From the NCBI RefSeq assembly GCF_029946515.1, contig NZ_JARZHH010000002.1, positions 124,001 through 188,000 of the forward strand: a stretch of DNA of 64,000 bases, given 5' to 3'. Source of the stretch: Polyangium sp. 6x1. Lineage in GTDB: Bacteria > Myxococcota_A > Polyangia > Polyangiales > Polyangiaceae. This document shows positions 16,365-23,441 of the stretch, one piece after another; position 1 is the first letter of the stretch, and each line of letters starts with the position of its first letter. Both the position numbers and the translations under genes were made by a program. A model generated the notes under the pieces. The model did no database searches, was not told where the DNA came from, and saw nothing but the letters and a program-made list of their open reading frames with translations.

Positions 16365-18767
16365 TTACAGATCCAGATCCAGATCGCCGAGGTCGTCCTG
16401 GAGGGCCGCGAGCTCGGCGTCGTCCACCTTCGTCTCGATCGCGCGGAGGAGCTCCTTTTCGCTGCCGCCCCAGAGCTCCGCGAGCAGGGTCGCGATTTTA
16501 CGCGCCTCGCTCGTCTCGAACGAGCCGAACGCGCGGCGGAGCGCGACGACGGCGCGCCGGAAATCGTCGTGGTCCATCGCCTCGACAAACCCGCTCATGG
16601 CGGCCCAGAGCGAGCGGCGCGAGAGCAAGGCATACCGATTTCGCGTTGCGAGTCCCTCGAAAAACCCCGCGCCCTCGCTCGGCGAGACGCCGGGGCAGAT
16701 GCGGCGCGAGATGCGGCGGTCGAGGACGTCGTCCGCGAGGACGCCGCGTTCGAGGAGGATCGCGCTCGCGACGCCCGCGACGTGCGCCGAGGCGACATCG
16801 TCGTCGGCAATCGCGTCGAGCACGCTCGCAAAGCGATCCCCGTCCAGTTTGTCGGGGAACATGAGCCCCACGCGGTGCAAGTGCCCGAGGGCGGCGCCGA
16901 CGTTCCGCGAGGCCTCCTCGTTGCAGCGCGCGGCCTCGGGCGCGAGGAGCGCGCCGCGCAAGAAGAGCTGGGCGACGAGTGGTTCGAGCGGCGCGACGTC
17001 GATCTTGCGCACGTCCTTGTAGGCGACGAGGTGGCTCAATTCGAGGGCGGCCCCCGCGACGGCGACGAAATCCCCGTCGTCGACGGCGAGCGTCGAGACG
17101 CGCGCGAGCGCCGCCGCGGTCGCGTCCGAGAGGTCGCATTCGACGCTCCTCCGGGCGAGGTTCGCCGCGGCGTGCACGTTCTCGGCCGCGTCGAGCGCCT
17201 CGCCGATGGAGCGCGCCGCCGCGATCTCGATCGTGTCGCCCCGGAGCGCGTTCTCGACGAGCTGGATCTCGCAATCGGGTGTCCAGCGCGCGCCCCAGAC
17301 TTCCTTGTACGTGCTCTGCGCCCGGTCCTCCGCGCTCGTCTTGTTCGCCGCGAATCCGATGCCGAGCACCGTGAGCCGGTGCAGGAAGATGGATCGATTG
17401 CGATCCCGATACGCCGCGTCCTCCGATTTTGCGAACCGGTCCTGCCGGAGGTCGAGCCAATCCTTGCTCGTCGACCCCTTGATGATCTGTTCCTTGTCCT
17501 TGAGGTATTCCTCCAGGCGCAGGTCTTTCACCCAGCGATAAAAATCGTCCTGGATCGAGGTGCGCAAGACACCCGGGGGCACCTTGCCGAGCGCGTCGCC
17601 GACCGCGACGTCGTGGATGAAACGCGCGACGTTCAGCGGCTCGCCCTGGCCGAGGCACGTCGCCGCGGCGTCTTCGAGGTCGCGCAGCGTCGGCGCGTGC
17701 GCGTCGCGCAGGGAGGCCATGCCCTCGGCGAGCCGCACGGCCTCGATGACCTCCGCGCTCGATCGCACCATGCCCGCCTTGCGCAGCCTCCCCGCGACCT
17801 CGGCGAGGAATCGCGTCCCGAGCCGCGCGGTCGAGCCTCCCTGGGCCTCCTCGTAGAGCGCCTGGAAATACCCGGGCGCCTTGTTGCCCGCGCCATATCC
17901 CGATTGCGAGCTCAATCGGAAGAAGCTGTACGGCATCAGCGTGCGCGTGACCGGTACCGTCGGGAGTTTTTCGATCTCCTCGTCCGTCATCGCCGGCTCC
18001 TCGGCGACGAGCACCGGCGCGTGATAAGCGCCGCAGATGACGACGATCCGATCCGGATCGTGCCCCTCGGCGATCGTGTCGCGGATTCGCCGGCGCATGA
18101 ACGCCTCGCGCGTGAGCGTCTCCTCGCGCCGCCGCGGCGATTCGTACTCGAGCGCGCGGAGCTCGCGGCCGAGCTCGAAGATGCTCAGGCGATAAGAATC
18201 CGGCGACATCGAGTGCTCGAAATGGCGCTCCCACCAGGTGTCGTGATCCGGATCGCCCGAGAGCTGTGCAATCGCCTCGTACGGATCGCCAAGATAACGC
18301 TGCGTGTCCGTCGCTTGTTTCTCGTCCGATTCGCAGGATTCGTCGTCGCACGCGTGCGCGTGCTCCGGCGCGGGCTCGCTGCGGGCGAGGTACACGGAGG
18401 CCGGGAGGTCGATGAAGCGGCCCACGCGGTTTTTCTGGAGCGCCCAGCGAAGCGCGACCCACTCGGGCGAATAAGCGGCGAGGGGGAAAAGGACGGAGCG
18501 GACGGGCCGCTGCTGCGTGAACGCGAGGAGCGCGACCGGGGGCTTCGTGCGTTTGTCGAGGAGGTGCGCGATCTCGTCCGTCGCGTCGCTCGGGCCCTCG
18601 ACGAGCACGGCCGTGGGATCGACCTCGTCGAGGAATCGCTCGACGTGCCAGGCCCCCATCGGCGAGAGGTGGCGCACGCCGAAGATGCGGGCGAGCGGCC
18701 CCGTGGTGGGCGCGGTTTTTCCGGGTACCACAGTCGCCGCCCCGAGGTTTGCCTTCCTCGCCGCCAT
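16365..18767 (-). CDS. DUF5682 family protein
   Basis: The 800-residue protein shows the signature of DUF5682 proteins found beside MoxR and vWA genes. The N-terminal part (about 25-260) resembles the EreA/ChaN/TraB-like hydrolase superfamily: RIFGVRHLSPMGAW (27-40), VLVEGP (54-59), REAFMRRRIRD (220-230) and VVICGAYHAP (242-251) supply the paired His, Glu and Arg typical of that fold. The remainder is alpha-helical, with no motif I can assign, and ends in an acidic tail DLGDLDLDL. It starts six bases after the MoxR stop and ends five bases before the vWA start, so the three are almost certainly one transcript. The biochemical function is not known to me; hydrolase activity is an inference from the N-terminal motifs. 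Confidence 0.8.
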   Translation of the reverse strand: MAARKANLGAATVVPGKTAPTTGPLARIFGVRHLSPMGAWHVERFLDEVDPTAVLVEGPSDATDEIAHLLDKRTKPPVALLAFTQQRPVRSVLFPLAAYSPEWVALRWALQKNRVGRFIDLPASVYLARSEPAPEHAHACDDESCESDEKQATDTQRYLGDPYEAIAQLSGDPDHDTWWERHFEHSMSPDSYRLSIFELGRELRALEYESPRRREETLTREAFMRRRIRDTIAEGHDPDRIVVICGAYHAPVLVAEEPAMTDEEIEKLPTVPVTRTLMPYSFFRLSSQSGYGAGNKAPGYFQALYEEAQGGSTARLGTRFLAEVAGRLRKAGMVRSSAEVIEAVRLAEGMASLRDAHAPTLRDLEDAAATCLGQGEPLNVARFIHDVAVGDALGKVPPGVLRTSIQDDFYRWVKDLRLEEYLKDKEQIIKGSTSKDWLDLRQDRFAKSEDAAYRDRNRSIFLHRLTVLGIGFAANKTSAEDRAQSTYKEVWGARWTPDCEIQLVENALRGDTIEIAAARSIGEALDAAENVHAAANLARRSVECDLSDATAAALARVSTLAVDDGDFVAVAGAALELSHLVAYKDVRKIDVAPLEPLVAQLFLRGALLAPEAARCNEEASRNVGAALGHLHRVGLMFPDKLDGDRFASVLDAIADDDVASAHVAGVASAILLERGVLADDVLDRRISRRICPGVSPSEGAGFFEGLATRNRYALLSRRSLWAAMSGFVEAMDHDDFRRAVVALRRAFGSFETSEARKIATLLAELWGGSEKELLRAIETKVDDAELAALQDDLGDLDLDL

Positions 18768-18773
18768 GGCTGC

Positions 18774-19904
18774 CTACACGAGCTCCTTGCAGGCCGTATA
18801 GAGCGGCTCCCAGGCGCCGCCGCGCTTCTTCATGACGTTTTCGAGGTACTCGACGAACACCGCCTCGTCCTTCGAATCCTCCTTGACGATCGCGCCGAGC
18901 AGGCCCGCGGCGAGGTCGCGGTCGTTCACGCGGCCGGTGCCGAAATGGCCGGCGAGGGCCATTCCATTGCCGAGCACGGAGATGGCCTCGGCCGTGGAGA
19001 GGACGCCCGAGGGGCTCTTCAGCTTTTGCTTGCCGTCGATCGTCTGGCCCCGCCGGAGCTCCTGGAAGACCTGCACCACGCGGCGCACCGCCTCCTCGGC
19101 CGGAGGCGCCGCGGGCAATTTCAGGCTCGACCCGATCTCGCGCACGCGGCGGGCCACGATCGCGACCTCGGTGTCGATGTCGGCCGGCACGGGGAGCACG
19201 ACGATGTTGAAGCGGCGCTTCAAGGCCGCGCTCATGTCGTTGACGCCGCGGTCGCGCGTGTTCGCCGTGGCGATCACGTTGAAGCCGCGCTTTGCCTGCA
19301 CGTGATGGCCGAGCTCGGGCACGGTGAGGACCTTCTCGCTGAGGAGCGTGATGAGCGCGTCCTGCACCTCCGAGGGGCAACGCGTGATCTCCTCGAATCG
19401 AACGAGCTTACCGGCTTCGAGCGCGCGGTGAATGGGCGAGGGCACGAGCGCCTTCGGGCTCGGCCCCTCCGCGAGCAGCAGCGCGTAATTCCACGTGTAA
19501 CGAATCTGCTCCTCGGTGGTGCCCGCCGTGCCCTGGACGAGGAGCTGCGAGTCATTGCAGATCGCCGCCGCGAGGTGCTCCGAGAGCCAGCTCTTCGCGG
19601 TGCCCGGCTCGCCGATGAGCAGGAGCGCGCGGTCTGTCGCGAGCGTGGCGATCGCGATTTCCACGATGCGCGGCGCGCCCACGTATTTCGGCGTGATGTT
19701 CGTGTCGCCGACCTTGCCGCCCATGATGTAGAGGAGGACGGCCTTCGGCGAGAGCCGCCAGCCCGCGGGTTTTTCGAACTTGTCGGCCGCCGCGATGGCT
19801 TCGAGCTCGTTCGCATATAGCCGCTCCGCCGGCTCGCGGAGCACGTCCGATTTCACAGAGCCCTCGCCGCCGTCCGCCTTCTGGATGTCCTTCTTCGTCG
19901 CCAT
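18774..19904 (-). CDS. MoxR-family AAA+ ATPase (vWA-cluster type)
   Basis: The 376-residue protein has a full AAA+ core: Walker A GEPGTAKS at 98-105, a Walker B strand KLVRFEEITR at 166-175, sensor 1 IATANTRDRG at 211-220 (Asn216) and arginine-finger residues in LKRRFN near 229-233. The MoxR lid follows, with HFGTGRVNDRDL near 318. Family members remodel or activate a partner protein using ATP, usually through a neighbouring vWA protein. Here the partner candidate is the vWA gene at 15052, two genes downstream, and the DUF5682 gene is six bases away. The first 50 residues carry a charged extension that lies before the usual MoxR start. It is distinct from the second MoxR gene of this window (47879), which belongs to a DUF58-transglutaminase operon. 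Confidence 0.9.
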   Translation of the reverse strand: MATKKDIQKADGGEGSVKSDVLREPAERLYANELEAIAAADKFEKPAGWRLSPKAVLLYIMGGKVGDTNITPKYVGAPRIVEIAIATLATDRALLLIGEPGTAKSWLSEHLAAAICNDSQLLVQGTAGTTEEQIRYTWNYALLLAEGPSPKALVPSPIHRALEAGKLVRFEEITRCPSEVQDALITLLSEKVLTVPELGHHVQAKRGFNVIATANTRDRGVNDMSAALKRRFNIVVLPVPADIDTEVAIVARRVREIGSSLKLPAAPPAEEAVRRVVQVFQELRRGQTIDGKQKLKSPSGVLSTAEAISVLGNGMALAGHFGTGRVNDRDLAAGLLGAIVKEDSKDEAVFVEYLENVMKKRGGAWEPLYTACKELV

Positions 19905-19953
19905 GCTCTCGTCCCCGACCGTGCGTTCGATGGAAATACGTGGGTTTGTCGTG

Positions 19954-21834
19954 TCAATCGTCTTCGGACGCCGCCGCCCGCGCTCGTTCGAGGAAGCGCA
20001 GGCACTCCTCGAAGGGCGCCGCCTCGGCGCGCGAGAGGCGCTTTCTCTTTTGCTTCGCGTCGAGCCAGCCCCGAAGCATCGGGGCCAGGGCCGGATCGTC
20101 GTACGCCGTCATGACGTTGCAAGCGCGTCCATACTCGTAACCACCGCGCAAGGGCTCGAGCAGCCGCAAGAACGCGTGCAGGATGCGCGGATCGCGGTGC
20201 TTGCCGAGGCATTCGAAGACGAGCAGGGCCTCCTCGCTCGACAGACCTTCCTCGCGCGAGACCGAGAGCGCATCGCCGAGCGTCTTCGGCGAGCCCGCGT
20301 GCAAGAGCAGGGTGAGCGCGGAGATCCGCAGGCCCTTGTTCCCGAGCGCGGCGACCCCGAGATCCACCCAGCGCTCGTCCTTCCGGATCACCTGCGTGGC
20401 CTCGGCCGATTCCCCGTTGCCCGGCGTGCCGTCGTCCTCCTCTTCGAGCTCCACGAAATGATTCGCGATGCGCGCGAGAATGCGCTGCGCGAGGTCCAGG
20501 CCATTTTTCTGCGCGAGCACTGCAGGCTCGAAGAAACGCGCGAGGCGCTCGTGCGCCTTCGCCGGGTCGAGGGCGACGACGCCGCCGACGAAATCGTCCT
20601 TCGTGGCGTCGGGCGCGTCGTAGAGCGACGGCATGAGCTCCTCCCACGCGCCGGGATACCCGATCCGGAGCAGCGCGCGCGCCGCGGCGTCGCGCACGTC
20701 CTTCACCTTGTGCTTGCGGAACGCTTCGAGCACGAGGTTCGCGCCCTCGTCCGTGCCTCGGGTCGCGAGGAGGTCGACGAGATCGACGAGGTATTCGACC
20801 TGGTTCGTGTGGGCCTTTTGCTCCTTCGCGGCCGCGTCCTTTTCCTCTTTCGTTGTGGCCTTCTTGATGCGGTAATGGCCGAGGTCGCGGAGCTCGGGCG
20901 AGAAGAGCGCGACGATCCGCTCGTTCGCGCGCGGGTGCTTGCTCGCGGCGAGCGAGCTCTCGGCCGCCGAGCGTAGCTCCGCCGTGCCCCCGAAGGCGCG
21001 GAGGAGAACTTCGAGCGCCTCGTCGCTCGGGGCCCCGGCGAGCGCGTGCACCGCCGCGACCCGCACCTCCTTCGAGCGATCCTTCTCCGCGAGCACGAGC
21101 GCGATCGGCTCGGCGGCGAGCGCGTCGATCCGGCCAAGCTCGGCGATCGCCGCGGCGCGGATGTCCGGTGGGCCTTTTTCGATGCCCTCGCGGAGCATGG
21201 GCGTGGCCTTCGCGCCCTCGATCCGCGCAATGGCGCGGAGCAGCCGCACGTCGAGCGCGCGGCCCTTTTCGAGGTCGAGCTGCCTTTGCAGGCTGGGCAC
21301 GATCGCCTCGCCGAGCGCCGGCACGAGGTATTGCACGACGACCTCGGCGATGGCGCCGTCCGAGAGCGCAGGCACGACGAGCGGCAGGATGCGGAGGTCG
21401 CGCGCCGCGCAGCGATCCGACGTCGCGTAATCGCGGATGACGCGCGAGCGCTGCCGCGAATCCGGGGCGTTCGTCAGGGCGCCGACGAGCGTGTTGAGCT
21501 CCGTGGGCGTGAGCGGCGTGCCGATCTTTCGCGCCGGCGGCAGCGGCTGCATGTCGCCGCTCGCCTCGGGCAGGGCCGGCGTCGCCTGCGCGCCGCGCAC
21601 CTGCGCCATGAGCGAGGCGAGCGCGAGCAGCTCGCTCGCAGCGGCCTTGCCCGTGGCGTTCTGGAGTTTTTCGATCTGCTGGGTGACCTTGCCGAGCGCG
21701 GGCGCGCGCGCCGCGAGCGGGGCGAGCATGTCGCGCGCGCCGGCGAGGTTCGGGTCTGTCCGGGCAATCTGCGCGCCGGCGAAGAGCCAGCGGTCGACGT
21801 CGCGGTCGAGCTGCTTCAGGGTATCCTTGGCCAT
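19954..21834 (-). CDS. HEAT-repeat protein of the MoxR-vWA cluster
   Basis: The 626-residue protein has an N-terminal helical part (1-120) and then a long array of HEAT-like repeats, each roughly 30-40 residues. Examples are PPDIRAAAIAELGRIDALAAEP, SKEVRVAAVHALAGAPSDEAL and VKDVRDAAARALLRIGYPGAWEELM. Such solenoids bind other proteins. A Lys/Glu-rich segment (AAKEQKAHTNQ) interrupts the array near residue 340. No signal peptide or catalytic motif is seen. It sits 16 bases downstream of the SWIM gene and 49 bases upstream of the MoxR gene, so it is in the same operon. A scaffold role is inference. I do not know the Pfam family with certainty; it could correspond to one of the DUFs that accompany these clusters. 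Confidence 0.75.
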   Translation of the reverse strand: MAKDTLKQLDRDVDRWLFAGAQIARTDPNLAGARDMLAPLAARAPALGKVTQQIEKLQNATGKAAASELLALASLMAQVRGAQATPALPEASGDMQPLPPARKIGTPLTPTELNTLVGALTNAPDSRQRSRVIRDYATSDRCAARDLRILPLVVPALSDGAIAEVVVQYLVPALGEAIVPSLQRQLDLEKGRALDVRLLRAIARIEGAKATPMLREGIEKGPPDIRAAAIAELGRIDALAAEPIALVLAEKDRSKEVRVAAVHALAGAPSDEALEVLLRAFGGTAELRSAAESSLAASKHPRANERIVALFSPELRDLGHYRIKKATTKEEKDAAAKEQKAHTNQVEYLVDLVDLLATRGTDEGANLVLEAFRKHKVKDVRDAAARALLRIGYPGAWEELMPSLYDAPDATKDDFVGGVVALDPAKAHERLARFFEPAVLAQKNGLDLAQRILARIANHFVELEEEDDGTPGNGESAEATQVIRKDERWVDLGVAALGNKGLRISALTLLLHAGSPKTLGDALSVSREEGLSSEEALLVFECLGKHRDPRILHAFLRLLEPLRGGYEYGRACNVMTAYDDPALAPMLRGWLDAKQKRKRLSRAEAAPFEECLRFLERARAAASEDD

Positions 21835-21850
21835 CGTCGTTCCCCTTCGA

Positions 21851-23353
21851 TCAGGCGCGGAGGCGCAGGTGCTCGTCGCCCACGAAGAGCGCGAGCGGGT
21901 CGCCGTAGATGGCGCGCGTCACGAGGTCGTAATGGAGGCGGACGGCGAGCGTCCCCGGGCCGAACGCCGCGGCCGCGTGGCGCAGGGCGTCGGTGCTCGG
22001 GAGCCGTCCGTCGTTCGTGTTCCGTAGGACGAGCCGCATGCCCGCCTCGTCCTCGAGCACGAGCTCACCGCCCACGTCGCCGAATTTCTTCGCCGCGACG
22101 AGGAAGACCGCGTCGAGCGGGTGGAGCGGGTTCTTGAGCTGCGCGCGGAGCGCCCGCAGCACGGGGTCGAGCGGTTTTCCGTGGCGGTGGACGGCCTCGT
22201 AATCGGCGGCCTCGCGCGGACGCTCGCGGCAGACGCCCTCGACCTTTTCGTCCCAGCGGACGCGGCGGTTCACGATGTCGCCCGGATAAAGCGCGGCCTC
22301 CGCGATTTCGAGCGTGCCGAGGCGCGAGGCGCGGAGCTTCGTGAAAGGCAGGGTGTGGAACGGGAGCGACGTCACCTCGCAGACGACCGAGCCGTCGTCG
22401 AGGTCGATCAAGAAGCCGATCGCCGTGGCGAACTGGGTGATCTCGTCGTCCGAGCGCTCGTGCGCGAGCTCGAGGAACCTTCGATTCTTGACCCAGTAGC
22501 CGGCCTCCCGGAGATCGGGCAATCGCCAGGCCTTGCCGAGGATCGATTCGAGCTCCGCGTCGGCCTCGCTCTGCGTCGTGCCCTCCTCGGCGAATTTCCC
22601 TTCGAGCGCCTTTTTCCCGCGGCGAACCGTGGTGTAGAGCTGCGTGAGCGTGAAGGCGATGCGCGCCTCCTGCGCCTCGCCGAGGCCGCGCGCCACGTCG
22701 CGCACGCCGGGCGATTCGTCGTCGTCCTCGTCGCCGAGCCATTCGCCGGATACGTACGCCGAGAGGCGCGTGAGCACGCCGGCCGTGCGCTTCATGTCCG
22801 CGTCGGCCATGCGCTTCGCCTGGTGCTCGATCGCCTCGATGCTCTTGCCGGAGAGGCCGCCGAGCCCGCCCGAGACGAGGTCGACGAGGAACGTCTCCAG
22901 GGTATCGAGGGCGTCGCTCTGCTCCTTGGCTTTCTTGGCGAGCGCGGTCTTGTTGACGCGGAGTGGGGCCGCGGCCGGGGCAGGCTTCTTTTCGGCGGCC
23001 TTCTGGGCCTGCTTTTCGCGCTTCTGGACGAGGTCCTTCGGCGGCTCTTCGACGGGGAAGAGCGCGCCTTTTTGCGCGTACGCGAGCAGGAGCGCGAGCC
23101 CGTGCTTGCAAGGGAAGAGGCGCGAAGGGCAGGTGCAGCGGACGGTGGGTTTGTCCGCTCCGGTCGCGAGGTCCATGGAGACCGCATAAGGCGTGCTGCC
23201 AGAGCCGTCGCAGTGGCCGAAGGCGAGGGTCCCATCGTCGTTCTTGGCGAGCCTCTTCAGCGCGCCTTTCCGCAAGAGCGACTTCGCGTCGAGCAGCGCC
23301 TTCTCGTTCGGCGCCCACTCGGCGATTGCTTGCTCGGTGACGACCACAGCCAT
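21851..23353 (-). CDS. SWIM zinc-finger protein, first gene of the MoxR-vWA cluster
   Basis: The true start is ATG 23353 (MAVVVTEQAI), giving 500 residues; the open frame extends upstream but that part is antisense to the WD40 gene's flank and has no family features. A SWIM finger is present in its usual position: Cys73, Cys75, Cys82 and His84 in VRCTCPSRLFPCKHG (CXC-X6-CXH). SWIM domains bind DNA or proteins through zinc. The finger is followed by a Lys/Ala-rich linker (110-150) and a helical C-terminal half that I cannot assign. It is the first gene of the cluster, and the HEAT-repeat gene begins 16 bases after it ends. It lies 88 bases downstream of the end of the co-directional WD40 lipoprotein gene. 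A recognition or targeting role for the complex is inference. Confidence 0.85.
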   Translation of the reverse strand: MAVVVTEQAIAEWAPNEKALLDAKSLLRKGALKRLAKNDDGTLAFGHCDGSGSTPYAVSMDLATGADKPTVRCTCPSRLFPCKHGLALLLAYAQKGALFPVEEPPKDLVQKREKQAQKAAEKKPAPAAAPLRVNKTALAKKAKEQSDALDTLETFLVDLVSGGLGGLSGKSIEAIEHQAKRMADADMKRTAGVLTRLSAYVSGEWLGDEDDDESPGVRDVARGLGEAQEARIAFTLTQLYTTVRRGKKALEGKFAEEGTTQSEADAELESILGKAWRLPDLREAGYWVKNRRFLELAHERSDDEITQFATAIGFLIDLDDGSVVCEVTSLPFHTLPFTKLRASRLGTLEIAEAALYPGDIVNRRVRWDEKVEGVCRERPREAADYEAVHRHGKPLDPVLRALRAQLKNPLHPLDAVFLVAAKKFGDVGGELVLEDEAGMRLVLRNTNDGRLPSTDALRHAAAAFGPGTLAVRLHYDLVTRAIYGDPLALFVGDEHLRLRA

Positions 23354-23441
23354 GCATCGGACCGTACCAGAAGGACGCCGGCCTGGGGAGGGGGAGTTTG
23401 GAGAGGTGTGACAGGAAAAGTCCGGGCCCGGACGAACCGGT

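Noticed and set aside
16272-19820. Plus-strand open frame of 1,182 codons opposite the vWA, DUF5682 and MoxR genes
   Set aside because: The opposite strand encodes intact MoxR, DUF5682 and vWA proteins; the plus-strand product is Arg/Glu-rich with no domain.
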